Shown here one piece after another: positions 1 through 6,665 of a DNA stretch of 39,355 nt (positions are counted from its first letter, which is position 1; every line of letters starts with the position of its first letter). The notes under the pieces are model-generated. The model made no database searches, was not told where the DNA came from, and saw only the letters and a list, made by a program, of their open reading frames with translations. Source of the stretch: Candidatus Melainabacteria bacterium (GTDB taxonomy: Bacteria; Cyanobacteriota; Vampirovibrionia; 2-02-FULL-35-15); assembly GCA_016201905.1 (NCBI GenBank), contig JACQBQ010000050.1, forward strand, positions 1-39,355, written 5' to 3'. The position numbers and the translations under genes are program-made.

Positions 1-144
1 ATACAAGAACACATGGCTAATCGTTATGTCAGATGTTACAAATCAATGTTTACTAAACTTGAGATGAGAGCTGCTTTACTTGCTCACACATTCTCAAAGT
101 GGGTTAAGCTGCTTTTGAACCTAATTTTTCACAGGTCGTTTTAG
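1..144 (+). CDS. C-terminal 47 residues of a multi-copy protein (partial)
   Basis: An open frame enters from the left edge and stops at TAG 142-144. It encodes a basic, helical-looking tail containing ANRYVRCYKS and AHTFSKWVKLLLN. The same tail, about 88% identical in DNA and differing at 5 of about 45 residues, occurs inverted at the right edge. Many of the differences are silent, so both copies look like expressed members of a protein family rather than random repeats. A transposase or another multi-copy mobile-element protein is likely, but I do not recognise the family from this fragment. Homology between the copies ends near base 140. Confidence 0.6.
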   Translation: MQEHMANRYVRCYKSMFTKLEMRAALLAHTFSKWVKLLLNLIFHRSF

Positions 145-220
145 TGTTTTAATAAATTCAATAGGATTATCCATCTGTATACTCACGGTTAAATTGTACT
201 CATTTCTAGATAAGTTTTCT

Positions 221-234
221 AAGGGTTAACCCTT
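221..234. promoter_or_regulatory. 14-bp perfect palindrome upstream of the secreted protein gene
   Basis: AAGGGTTAACCCTT is a perfect dyad. It ends 10 bp before a candidate -10 hexamer (244-249) and 21 bp before the start codon at 256. That position is typical of a repressor operator in the spacer/-35 zone. No regulator is encoded next to it. Confidence 0.4.
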
Positions 235-243
235 TGAGAATGA

Positions 244-249
244 TACAAT
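244..249 (+). promoter_or_regulatory. -10 hexamer TACAAT (extended TGA) 6 nt before the start codon
   Basis: TGATACAAT is an extended -10 element lying 6 nt before ATG 256. Transcription would start at or next to the start codon, and there is no Shine-Dalgarno sequence. Confidence 0.45.
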
Positions 250-255
250 AAAATA

Positions 256-957
256 ATGCTTTATTTTTTGCAATTTTTCTTAGCAGCAGGAATAATTTTT
301 CTAAATAATAATCTTTTTCCGGTTAAGGCTCAGGTAAAGCTAGAAGAAAATCAGATAGAAAAACAAATAAAAAAGCTAGAAAATGCTAAGAATGGACAAT
401 TAATATTCCGTGCAAAGAGATCTGCACTGTGGCTTAAGAGTTCTAAATTTATTGAAGATAAAAAACCTAATGATGTTATAGAAATTTCTTTGAATGGGGC
501 TCTGTATGATACTCCAAAAGAAGTTACTGAGGTAGCTAGGAGAAATATTGATAGAAGTACGCCGGAGGGAGCAGCAGCTTCATTCTTTTCTGCAACTAAG
601 TCTGGAGATGTTAAGTGGATAGTTGATAATTTTGTAGAGGACGAACAAGAAGAAATGAAGAAATTATTTAAGGATAAAAAAACAAAAAAAGAAAGCAATG
701 CTGATGCAAATCAAATTAAATCTGAGTTTATAATAGGCACAGCCCAGTATAATGATCACGTTATTCTTTTTGTTGAACAAAATTATAATGATGGAAGAAG
801 AGTAAAAGAACCAATGGTGTGTAGAAAAACACCTGATGGCTGGAAACAGACCAATGCATTAGCGGAGGATGATACTTTTGATGTTGTTTTTGCGGCCCTA
901 TCTACCGGTAAAGTCTTTTCAAAAAATGAAAAAACTTTAGATTCTATTTCCCCATAG
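256..957 (+). CDS. Predicted secreted NTF2/DUF4878-like protein
   Basis: A 233-residue protein with an N-terminal hydrophobic stretch (about residues 2-17) ending near PVKAQ, consistent with a Sec signal peptide. The middle contains TPEGAAASFFSATKSGDVKWIVDNF-type sequence (about 104-125), a pattern typical of NTF2-like/DUF4878 periplasmic proteins in which a helix pair is followed by a cone-shaped sheet. The C-terminal half (about 155-210) has the alternating strands such domains need. No catalytic residues are evident. It stands alone, opposite to the glycosyltransferase gene that follows. The family assignment rests on this pattern only. Confidence 0.55.
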   Translation: MLYFLQFFLAAGIIFLNNNLFPVKAQVKLEENQIEKQIKKLENAKNGQLIFRAKRSALWLKSSKFIEDKKPNDVIEISLNGALYDTPKEVTEVARRNIDRSTPEGAAASFFSATKSGDVKWIVDNFVEDEQEEMKKLFKDKKTKKESNADANQIKSEFIIGTAQYNDHVILFVEQNYNDGRRVKEPMVCRKTPDGWKQTNALAEDDTFDVVFAALSTGKVFSKNEKTLDSISP

Positions 958-1069
958 CAGCCATTGCAGCAGCCATCGCTTCTGCATCAAGCAGGATCAT
1001 AAGTGCATCTTGTTTTGCTTTTAGTGCGTGGTTAATCTTTAGTTTTATAGCAGTGTCTTTTTCAAAGTC
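944..1069 (-). other. Coding-like remnant without a start codon
   Basis: Directly after the glycosyltransferase stop codon, the minus strand holds about 40 open codons reading KAKQDALMILLDAEAMAAAMA near the end, then TAG at 946-944. No usable start precedes it in frame. The end overlaps the 3' end of the convergent gene at 256-957. It may be the last codons of a decayed gene, or chance. Confidence 0.2.
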
Positions 1070-2694
1070 TAACTAAACTTTCCGAGAAAATATCTTTTCC
1101 CCTGTTTAATGATTTCAAATCTTTTAAAGACTGCCTGGTTTTTTTCTACAATGGGCTTGGTTTTTTCAATGTCTGACAAATAACCAATTATATAACTATA
1201 TTTTTTTTCGTCCAATAAACTTTTAATTTTTTTAATTTGTTTTTGCTTATCATCAAAATCAACAGGAAGTCTCCCATAGTATACAAGAATAGGTTTATAG
1301 CCACCAAAAGATATTATTTCTCTTGCTCCTTTTTCTTTTGCTAGTCTTGCAAAACTGCATAGATCACCAAATGTAATTTTGTGGTAAACAATCATGCTTG
1401 AATTAAGAAGCACAATTCCAGGTATTACAAGAGTTATAACAAAGCATGTGATTAATGAATGGAGTTTTTTTCCGTAAAGCATTGTGCATGTAATCCCTAT
1501 TAATAAAAGCACAAAAGAAATCAATATTTTTGATAAAAGTATATTTTTGTCAATGGGCTCTAGGTTTGACTTTGGGATTAGTAAATAACTGACTATTAAA
1601 CCAGCTGATAAAAGTAAAAGCAAAGCTAGCACAGTGTTTTTTACCAGATTGAGTTTCTTTTTACCTGTAATAGTTATCCAGTGTCCCGTTATTATTGCAA
1701 GTGGAGGGAAAAGAAGCAAAATATAAGTAGCCATTTTAGTTTTACAGAGAGAGAAGAAAAGAAAAACAGTAATTGCCCAAATCATGCAAAACAAAACAAA
1801 TCTATTAAAGCTCTTTTTCCTTATGTGTTTTATAAACTGAAACAAAGCAGGTATAAGAAAAAATGTCCAAGGCATAAATCCCAGAAGAACAACAGGAAAA
1901 TAAAACCAGACTGGTCCTGGATGTTCTCCGACTACTGATGTAAATCTCTCAAGGTTATGTGTAAAGAAAAAAACCTTAGTGAACTCACCATTAGTTGCTA
2001 AATGAACCATAATGTACCATGGCAAACTCACTAATAATGCTGCTATGCAAATAAGAAAATAAACCTTTATATGTTTTACATCAAACTGTTTACGAAAAAA
2101 CAAAAACCCACTCAATATTACAAACAAAAGCACAATTCCAATTGGACCTTTAGTCAAGATGGCTAAACCAGAAAATATGCCTGAAGCTATAGTCCAAAAT
2201 ATTTTTATCTTCCAATCTTTTATAAAATAGCCTAAGTACATTGAATAGAGAGAGGCTGAGAAAAATAAACATAGTGCTATGTCAGTAGCTGCACGTCTGC
2301 CAAGGAAAATATATTCAATTGAAGTTGCAAGGATGATTGCTGAGATAAAACCAGTAGTGCTTCCTAAGACTTTTTTAGTCGTGTACCATGTGAATAATAC
2401 AAGTAAAATAGCACATATGGCTGAAGGTACCCTGCTTGAAAATGCACTTACTCTAAGCAGTTTATATGAAGCAGCAATTAACCAGTAAAATAAAACAGGC
2501 TTATCAAACCTGTCCTGGAAATTAAATTTTGGAACTGTGTAATTATGATTTTCAATCATTTCAAGTGCGCATCCTGCATAACGTGGTTCGTCCTTTGCAA
2601 GCAATCCATAGCTGCCAATTCCTGAAAAGAAAATATAAAACAATAGGAATATAAATAAAATATTTAAGATCTTAAACAAATTTTTTAGATGCAT
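1069..2694 (-). CDS. ArnT/PMT-type membrane glycosyltransferase (GT83-like)
   Basis: A 541-residue polytopic membrane protein with many hydrophobic segments. The first periplasmic loop carries the acidic DEPRYAG motif followed by N-F-Q-D-R-F-D-K-P-V-L-F-Y-W, as in the ArnT/PMT superfamily. These enzymes move a sugar from a polyprenyl-phosphate donor to lipid A, a protein or another glycan on the outer face of the inner membrane. The substrate cannot be read from sequence. I chose the start at 2694 because TGCTATATT, an extended -10, lies 6 nt upstream and MHLKNLFKILNILF is a natural membrane-protein N-terminus. An ATG at 2724 lies inside the tip of a palindromic repeat and is less likely. Confidence 0.82.
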   Translation of the reverse strand: MHLKNLFKILNILFIFLLFYIFFSGIGSYGLLAKDEPRYAGCALEMIENHNYTVPKFNFQDRFDKPVLFYWLIAASYKLLRVSAFSSRVPSAICAILLVLFTWYTTKKVLGSTTGFISAIILATSIEYIFLGRRAATDIALCLFFSASLYSMYLGYFIKDWKIKIFWTIASGIFSGLAILTKGPIGIVLLFVILSGFLFFRKQFDVKHIKVYFLICIAALLVSLPWYIMVHLATNGEFTKVFFFTHNLERFTSVVGEHPGPVWFYFPVVLLGFMPWTFFLIPALFQFIKHIRKKSFNRFVLFCMIWAITVFLFFSLCKTKMATYILLLFPPLAIITGHWITITGKKKLNLVKNTVLALLLLLSAGLIVSYLLIPKSNLEPIDKNILLSKILISFVLLLIGITCTMLYGKKLHSLITCFVITLVIPGIVLLNSSMIVYHKITFGDLCSFARLAKEKGAREIISFGGYKPILVYYGRLPVDFDDKQKQIKKIKSLLDEKKYSYIIGYLSDIEKTKPIVEKNQAVFKRFEIIKQGKRYFLGKFS

Positions 2695-2700
2695 AGAATT

Positions 2701-2706
2701 AATATA
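2701..2706 (-). promoter_or_regulatory. -10 hexamer TATATT (extended TGC) of the glycosyltransferase gene
   Basis: On the minus strand TGCTATATT is followed by 6 nt and then ATG 2694. No Shine-Dalgarno sequence is present, so a leaderless transcript is inferred. Confidence 0.45.
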
Positions 2707-2719
2707 GCAAACTTCTCTT

Positions 2720-2991
2720 GTCATTGGAGACTATCTGAAAACCCTCTAGTTACTTCCTAGATTTTTCTTGCAAAAGGTAGGACTTTAGTTACGTTAGTAA
2801 TTTTGTAAAGTAGCTGTTTACCGCACAAGTATTTTTTTGCTCCTTGTCGCTCCGCTCCGGCGTCACAAAAATAATACTTGTGCTGACGCGCCACTTTAGT
2901 TATTTGTAATTGCTTATTGTAAGAAAAATCCTTAATTACATAGGTGAGTTTTAAGATAGCTTCTTGCGAGGATTTTAGCCTTCACAATGAC
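2720..2991. repeat. MITE-like 272-bp imperfect palindrome
   Basis: The ends are GTCATTG (2720-2726) and CAATGAC (2985-2991). Inward, CTATCT-AAAAC is matched by GTTTTAAGATAG, and GATTTTTCTTGC by GTAAGAAAAATCC. The centre forms a strong stem of about 17 bp, GCACAAGTATTTTTTTG (2823-2839) with CAAAAATAATACTTGTGC (2866-2883), around a GC-rich loop with CTCCGCTCCGG. There is no coding capacity. This accounts for the gap between the glycosyltransferase and the next gene. A half-copy of the tip, GTCATTGGAAGCTATCT, recurs at 29980-29996. Confidence 0.6.
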
Positions 2992-3061
2992 GTTTCATTT
3001 TTAAATTTTTTTGATAGCTGGAAACAATAATAAAATGTACTTATTAATAACACCTCAGCGT

Positions 3062-3319
3062 TTATCGGTTTAATACTTTAAATTTAGGAATTAGTTTTGA
3101 GAAAAAGTCCTTGAACATTCCAGTCCATGAGCTTCCTTCTTTTGGTGAAGATGTAGTCTTAATTTTATTTTGAGTATTTGATAAATCTGTAGGTTCTGAT
3201 TTCTGTTCAAGTTCTTTCAAGAATTTTTCCATATCATCATTATCAAAAACAGTGGCATTAAATTGTTTAACTGGTTGCTTTGGAGGTAATAATTGTTCTG
3301 GATTAAGTCTTAGTCTCAT
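3062..3319 (-). CDS. Small hypothetical protein, 85 aa
   Basis: The protein is soluble, Lys/Pro/Ser-rich and probably partly disordered in the middle (about residues 40-65), with an amphipathic C-terminal FFSKLIPKFK-type tail. No family is recognised. It is divergent from the NUDIX gene, with only 31 bp between the start codons, so the two promoters must overlap. The likely -10 on the minus strand is TATTAA at 3330-3325. It could be a lineage-specific gene; coding potential is moderate. Confidence 0.45.
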   Translation of the reverse strand: MRLRLNPEQLLPPKQPVKQFNATVFDNDDMEKFLKELEQKSEPTDLSNTQNKIKTTSSPKEGSSWTGMFKDFFSKLIPKFKVLNR

Positions 3320-3350
3320 AAAATTTAATAACTATTGTATCATTTTATGC

Positions 3351-3761
3351 ATGCAATACACAGAAACAGCAGGTGGAGTTGTAGTTAATGAAAAAGGTTT
3401 AGTCCTTGTAGTAAACCAGAATAATAACTCATGGTCTTTACCTAAGGGGCATGTGGATGAGGGTGAGACCAAGCTTGAAGCAGCTGTGAGAGAGATTTAC
3501 GAAGAATCCGGAGTAAGAAACCTGGAGTTTATTAAAGAGCTTGGCAATTATGAAAGATTTAGAATTGGCTTAGATGGTGGAGAAGATAAATCTGAGCTAA
3601 AGAAAATTTATATGTTTTTATTTAAAACAAAACAGGAAGCTTTAAAACCACTTGATCCAACAAATCCTGAAGCAAGATGGATTAAAAAAGAGAAGGTTGC
3701 TGAATTATTGACTCATAAAAAGGATAAAGAATTTTTCCTAAGTGTTATGGATGGAATATAA
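3351..3761 (+). CDS. NUDIX hydrolase
   Basis: A 136-residue single-domain NUDIX protein. The NUDIX box is complete: G33-x5-E39-x7-R47-E48-I-x-E51-E52-x-G54-V, which binds the divalent metals used to cleave a nucleoside diphosphate linked to another moiety. The start AGGVVVNEKGLVLVV and the SWSLPKGHV strand are typical of Ap4A/ADP-ribose-type members, but the substrate cannot be assigned. An upstream in-frame start at 3252 would add 33 Cys-rich residues not seen in the family and would overlap the divergent gene. I therefore use ATG 3351, which has TATCAT at 3338-3343, 7 nt before it. The stop is 5 bp from the convergent aguA stop. Confidence 0.88.
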   Translation: MQYTETAGGVVVNEKGLVLVVNQNNNSWSLPKGHVDEGETKLEAAVREIYEESGVRNLEFIKELGNYERFRIGLDGGEDKSELKKIYMFLFKTKQEALKPLDPTNPEARWIKKEKVAELLTHKKDKEFFLSVMDGI

Positions 3762-3766
3762 ACAAG

Positions 3767-4798
3767 TTAAATTACCGGTTCTTGCTTAGTCATACAGTGC
3801 AACCCGCCACCTTCTTGAATGAGTAATGAACAATCAATACCTACAATTTTTTTATCCGGAAAAACCTTTTTAAAAATTGCAAGAGCTTCTTTGTCAGTAT
3901 TGCAGTTAAATACAGGAACGATAACCCCTCCATTTACAAAAATAAAATTAGCATAAGACTTTGGTAACCTTTCCTTCTTTATTTCCATACGCTCTGGCAT
4001 AGGGAGTTCTATTACTTCAAGCTTATATCTTTTTTCTTTGTGTTTCCATTTCTTTAAATATTCAATACTTTGATTTAAGTGATCATAATTCCCATCTTTT
4101 TTATCATTTGATTTGCAAATTAAAACCTTTCTTGGATCTATAAATCTTGCAACATCATCTATATGGCCATCTGTATGATCCCCCTCAAGACCACGCTTTA
4201 GCCAGATTACCTCTTCAATGTTAAATGCAGATTTTAAAATATTTTCAATTTTATCCTTGCTTAGATTTGGATTTCTGTTTTTATTTAATAAGCATTGTTC
4301 TGTAGTTAATATAAGTCCATTACCGGAGAATTCTATAGATCCACCTTCTAAAACGATCGGGTATGATTCTATTTCTTGTCCCAAATACAATGCAATTTCT
4401 TTTGGAGCTTGATTATCCAGTTCCCATGGAGAAAATTTTCCTCCCCATGCATTAAATTCAAAATCAAGAAGGAGTGATTTCTTTTTTTTGCTGCTTGCAG
4501 TCTCAAGAAAAAACGGACCATAGTCGCGAATCCATATGTCATTGTTTGGAACGATTATTTTTTTTAACTTAAACTTACTTTTTTGAACAGGAAAAAACCT
4601 TTCAACTTCTTCTAACATTTCCTCGTTTGTAAGCAGGAGATTTACATCCTGGAGTTTTAGAATCTGTGAGATTAATTCCTGAAAGAATCTTTTTATTTCA
4701 GGCAATCTTTTTCTACCCCATTCTTTTTCATTGTGAGGCCATGAAAGCCAGGTGGTACGCTGCTTTTCCCATTCAGGTGGGTATCTTCTGTTGTTCAC
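3767..4798 (-). CDS. aguA: Agmatine deiminase
   Basis: This cytosolic enzyme hydrolyses agmatine to N-carbamoylputrescine and ammonia. The 343-residue length fits the family. Visible hallmarks are the N-terminal WPHNEKEW, NNDIWIRDYGPFF, the EGGSIEFSG strand, GLEGDHTDGHIDD with the catalytic His/Asp, and the C-terminal GGGLHCMTKQ with the nucleophilic Cys of the guanidino-group-modifying fold. It follows aguB on the same strand with a 1-bp overlap (TAATG-type junction is not needed; the stop and start share base 4798), so the two are translationally coupled and make putrescine from agmatine. No arginine decarboxylase is in the window. Confidence 0.95.
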   Translation of the reverse strand: MNNRRYPPEWEKQRTTWLSWPHNEKEWGRKRLPEIKRFFQELISQILKLQDVNLLLTNEEMLEEVERFFPVQKSKFKLKKIIVPNNDIWIRDYGPFFLETASSKKKKSLLLDFEFNAWGGKFSPWELDNQAPKEIALYLGQEIESYPIVLEGGSIEFSGNGLILTTEQCLLNKNRNPNLSKDKIENILKSAFNIEEVIWLKRGLEGDHTDGHIDDVARFIDPRKVLICKSNDKKDGNYDHLNQSIEYLKKWKHKEKRYKLEVIELPMPERMEIKKERLPKSYANFIFVNGGVIVPVFNCNTDKEALAIFKKVFPDKKIVGIDCSLLIQEGGGLHCMTKQEPVI

Positions 4799-5679
4799 TA
4801 GTTGCTATCCCAGGATTTTAAAATTGTTTGATACTTATCAGTCCTTCTATCTCGCAAGAAAGGCCATGTTTGTCTGCATTCTTTTGTCTTACTAAAATCA
4901 ATTTCTACTTCTGAGGTTGTTTCAGTAGTCTTGTCTTGATGAACCACGCAGCCATAAGGATTTGCTAAAAAAGAATGTCCCCAGAAATTAAGATGTCCTT
5001 CTTTGCCTGTACGATTTACAGCCATGACATAGATGCCATTTGCAATTGCATGGGATTTCATAATAGTAGTCCAGGCTTCTACTTGTTCTTTATTTAAGGC
5101 TTGCCGTGGCAAGCTACTACAGGGTTCATTGTCATCCCAGCCAATAGCAGTCGGATAAATTAAAATGTCTGCACCTTTAAGTGCAGTAATTCTCGCTGCT
5201 TCTGGAAACCACTGATCCCAGCATATAAGCACCCCAATATTTCCAAGAGATGTTTTTGTGACCACAAAACCAATATCGCCCGGTGTAAAATAATACTTTT
5301 CATAAAAGCCAGGATCATCTGGAACATGCATTTTACGGTAATGTCCTACTATGTCTCCATTGTTTTCAATAATTAAGCAGCTATTGTGATAAATGCCTTC
5401 CGCACGCTTTTCAAAAATCGGCAATGTTAAAACAATTTTTAATTCTTTTGCCAATACCTGAAAATGTTTTACTGGCTCAGATTTAATGCTAATAGCTGTC
5501 TCAAAGTTTTTTTTATTTTCTGTAATAGGGAAATAGTCCCAAAGGAAAAGCTCTGGTAAAATAACTAGCTTTGCTCTGCTTTTTGCACAAGCGTATATTT
5601 TTTCAGAATAATACTTTAGATTTTTGTTAAAGTCTCCCTGAGACTTTCCTTGAATCCAAGCTGCTTTAAATGGTGGCAT
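4798..5679 (-). CDS. aguB: N-carbamoylputrescine amidase
   Basis: A 293-residue carbon-nitrogen hydrolase (nitrilase superfamily) with the catalytic triad in place: Glu in LVILPELFLWDYF, Lys in HYRKMHVPDD, and Cys in GVLICWDQWFPE. It converts N-carbamoylputrescine to putrescine, CO2 and ammonia, the step after AguA, which is encoded immediately downstream. Motif spacing and length match the plant/bacterial AguB group rather than general nitrilases. It is the first gene of the pair. TAATAT (5692-5687) lies 7 nt before the ATG and no Shine-Dalgarno sequence is seen. Confidence 0.94.
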   Translation of the reverse strand: MPPFKAAWIQGKSQGDFNKNLKYYSEKIYACAKSRAKLVILPELFLWDYFPITENKKNFETAISIKSEPVKHFQVLAKELKIVLTLPIFEKRAEGIYHNSCLIIENNGDIVGHYRKMHVPDDPGFYEKYYFTPGDIGFVVTKTSLGNIGVLICWDQWFPEAARITALKGADILIYPTAIGWDDNEPCSSLPRQALNKEQVEAWTTIMKSHAIANGIYVMAVNRTGKEGHLNFWGHSFLANPYGCVVHQDKTTETTSEVEIDFSKTKECRQTWPFLRDRRTDKYQTILKSWDSN

Positions 5680-5686
5680 ATGATTA

Positions 5687-5692
5687 ATATTA
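5687..5692 (-). promoter_or_regulatory. -10-like TAATAT of aguBA
   Basis: On the minus strand TAATAT lies 7 nt upstream of the aguB ATG (5679). A perfect 10-bp palindrome AGTGCGCACT sits further upstream near 5719-5730 and may be an operator or the end of the preceding transcript. Confidence 0.35.
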
Positions 5693-5737
5693 AATCACAG
5701 AGGCGGTTAAAATAACTACTAGTGCGCACTTTAGTGG

Positions 5738-5854
5738 TTAGCTTTTCTTTTCTCTTTGTTTTTTTTGATCGTATTTAAAATAAGCTGCCAAGAGGAAAAC
5801 AGGAATGACAACAGATGCAATCGCTAGTAAGCCAAGAAGGTCATTGTTTGACAT
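5738..5854 (-). CDS. 38-aa single-span membrane protein
   Basis: A short gene that is easily missed. ATG at 5854-5852 is preceded by a strong Shine-Dalgarno sequence (AAGGAGAG, 6 nt spacing) embedded in the end of the upstream gene. The frame runs to TAA at 5740-5738. The product is a 5-residue polar head (MSNND), a hydrophobic helix of about 20 residues (LLGLLAIASVVIPVFLLAAY) and a very basic tail (KYDQKKQREKKS), an N-out/C-in membrane microprotein by the positive-inside rule. The start overlaps the upstream gene by 14 nt, implying coupled translation. No family is assigned. Confidence 0.6.
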   Translation of the reverse strand: MSNNDLLGLLAIASVVIPVFLLAAYFKYDQKKQREKKS

Positions 5855-6065
5855 TTTTTCTCTCCTTGATTTCATTATACCCCATATAAAACAATATCCA
5901 ACTTAGACAAGATATTAGTAAACATAGAAAGAATCTCAAGCCTGAAAAATTTTTCTCGAATATTAAATACTGGAAAATTATTGCACCAGTTGGTGAAAGA
6001 AATGCAAACCCAACATTTCTATAAATTCCTGAAATATATTTTTGCTCTTCAGTAATCACAAGCAA
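5841..6065 (-). CDS. Small two-span membrane protein
   Basis: About 74 residues with two hydrophobic segments (about 18-36 and 44-62), a short basic loop and a charged C-terminus EIKERKNVKQ. No family is recognised. The start is uncertain: the longest frame begins with TTG at 6065, GTG lies two codons later, and neither has a clear ribosome binding site. Its last codons contain the Shine-Dalgarno sequence and start of the 38-residue microprotein, so the two probably form one functional membrane unit. Confidence 0.5.
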   Translation of the reverse strand: MLVITEEQKYISGIYRNVGFAFLSPTGAIIFQYLIFEKNFSGLRFFLCLLISCLSWILFYMGYNEIKERKNVKQ

Positions 6066-6093
6066 GAATTTAGCATTAGCCTTGTCAAAAATC

Positions 6094-6161
6094 TGTAACC
6101 TACGGTTACAAAAATAAGAATTAATAAAGAGTTAATTTTTTGTGTAACCCTCGGTTACACA
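6094..6161. promoter_or_regulatory. Pair of TGTAACC-N3-GGTTACA palindromes
   Basis: TGTAACC-TAC-GGTTACA spans 6094-6110, and the longer TGTGTAACC-CTC-GGTTACACA spans 6141-6161. An AATTAA/TTAATT dyad lies between them. Both sites sit upstream of the OsmC promoter. A third copy with a different centre is at 30009-30025. The conserved arms and variable triplet suggest a transcription-factor site or a short interspersed palindrome. They also satisfy the TGTNA-N7-TNACA pattern known for GlnR/TnrA-type MerR regulators, but no such regulator is in view. Confidence 0.45.
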
Positions 6162-6211
6162 GACCTTGGAAGAATTTAATGACGTTATAAGATCCTTTGC
6201 TATTGCTCAGG

Positions 6212-6240
6212 ATGACATGATACGATAGCTGGGTTATAAT
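6212..6240 (+). promoter_or_regulatory. Near-consensus sigma70 promoter of the OsmC gene
   Basis: ATGACA (6212-6217) matches TTGACA at 5 of 6 positions. A 17-bp spacer follows, then a perfect TATAAT (6235-6240). The predicted transcription start is about 6247, the A of the ATG, so the mRNA would be leaderless. Confidence 0.65.
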
Positions 6241-6246
6241 TCTCAT

Positions 6247-6654
6247 ATGTCAGTAGAGATAAAAGGACAATATGAAGGTGACCTAAGAGTAAAACTTACT
6301 CATGGTCCATCTGGTTCTGTAATTGAAACAGATGCTCCACTGGATAATCAGGGCAAAGGAGCCAGGTTTTCACCTACTGATATGGTAGTAGCAGCACTTG
6401 GATCGTGCATGATGACTATTATGGGCATTGTTGCAAAGCGTGATGGTATTAAGCTTGACGGTGCTTATTTTCGTGTAGAAAAACATATGGTTGAAAACCC
6501 GCGAAGGATTGGGAAAATAGTTTTGGAAATCCATATGCCAAAAGGACTAACAGATGATCAAAAGAAAAAACTTGAAAAGTTTGCTCATACTTGTCCTGTG
6601 CATCAGGCTTTGCATCCAGATATTGAACAGAATATAAAATTTATTTATCCTTAA
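6247..6654 (+). CDS. OsmC/Ohr-family peroxiredoxin
   Basis: A 135-residue OsmC-fold protein. The two redox cysteines are in context: ALGSCMMT in the central helix (about residue 58) and HTCPVHQALHP (about 115), as in OsmC/YhfA-type thiol peroxidases that reduce organic hydroperoxides in the cytoplasm. It is closest by eye to the YhfA-like branch, because of the N-terminal GQYEGDLRVKLTHGPSG and the FSPTDMVVAALGSC block. It has its own strong promoter and no Shine-Dalgarno sequence, and is followed after 11 bp by hflX, suggesting a shared stress-linked transcript. The two palindromes upstream may regulate it. Confidence 0.9.
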   Translation: MSVEIKGQYEGDLRVKLTHGPSGSVIETDAPLDNQGKGARFSPTDMVVAALGSCMMTIMGIVAKRDGIKLDGAYFRVEKHMVENPRRIGKIVLEIHMPKGLTDDQKKKLEKFAHTCPVHQALHPDIEQNIKFIYP

Positions 6655-6665
6655 ATTAAAACCAG

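Noticed and set aside
1681-1938. 85-codon + strand frame inside the glycosyltransferase gene
   Set aside because: Antisense shadow of a well-supported membrane protein, with unnatural Lys/Ser/Gln composition.
2694-2724. ATG 2724 as start of the glycosyltransferase
   Set aside because: It lies in the tip of the palindromic repeat and upstream of the better -10 element; ten added residues look unlike a membrane-protein N-terminus.
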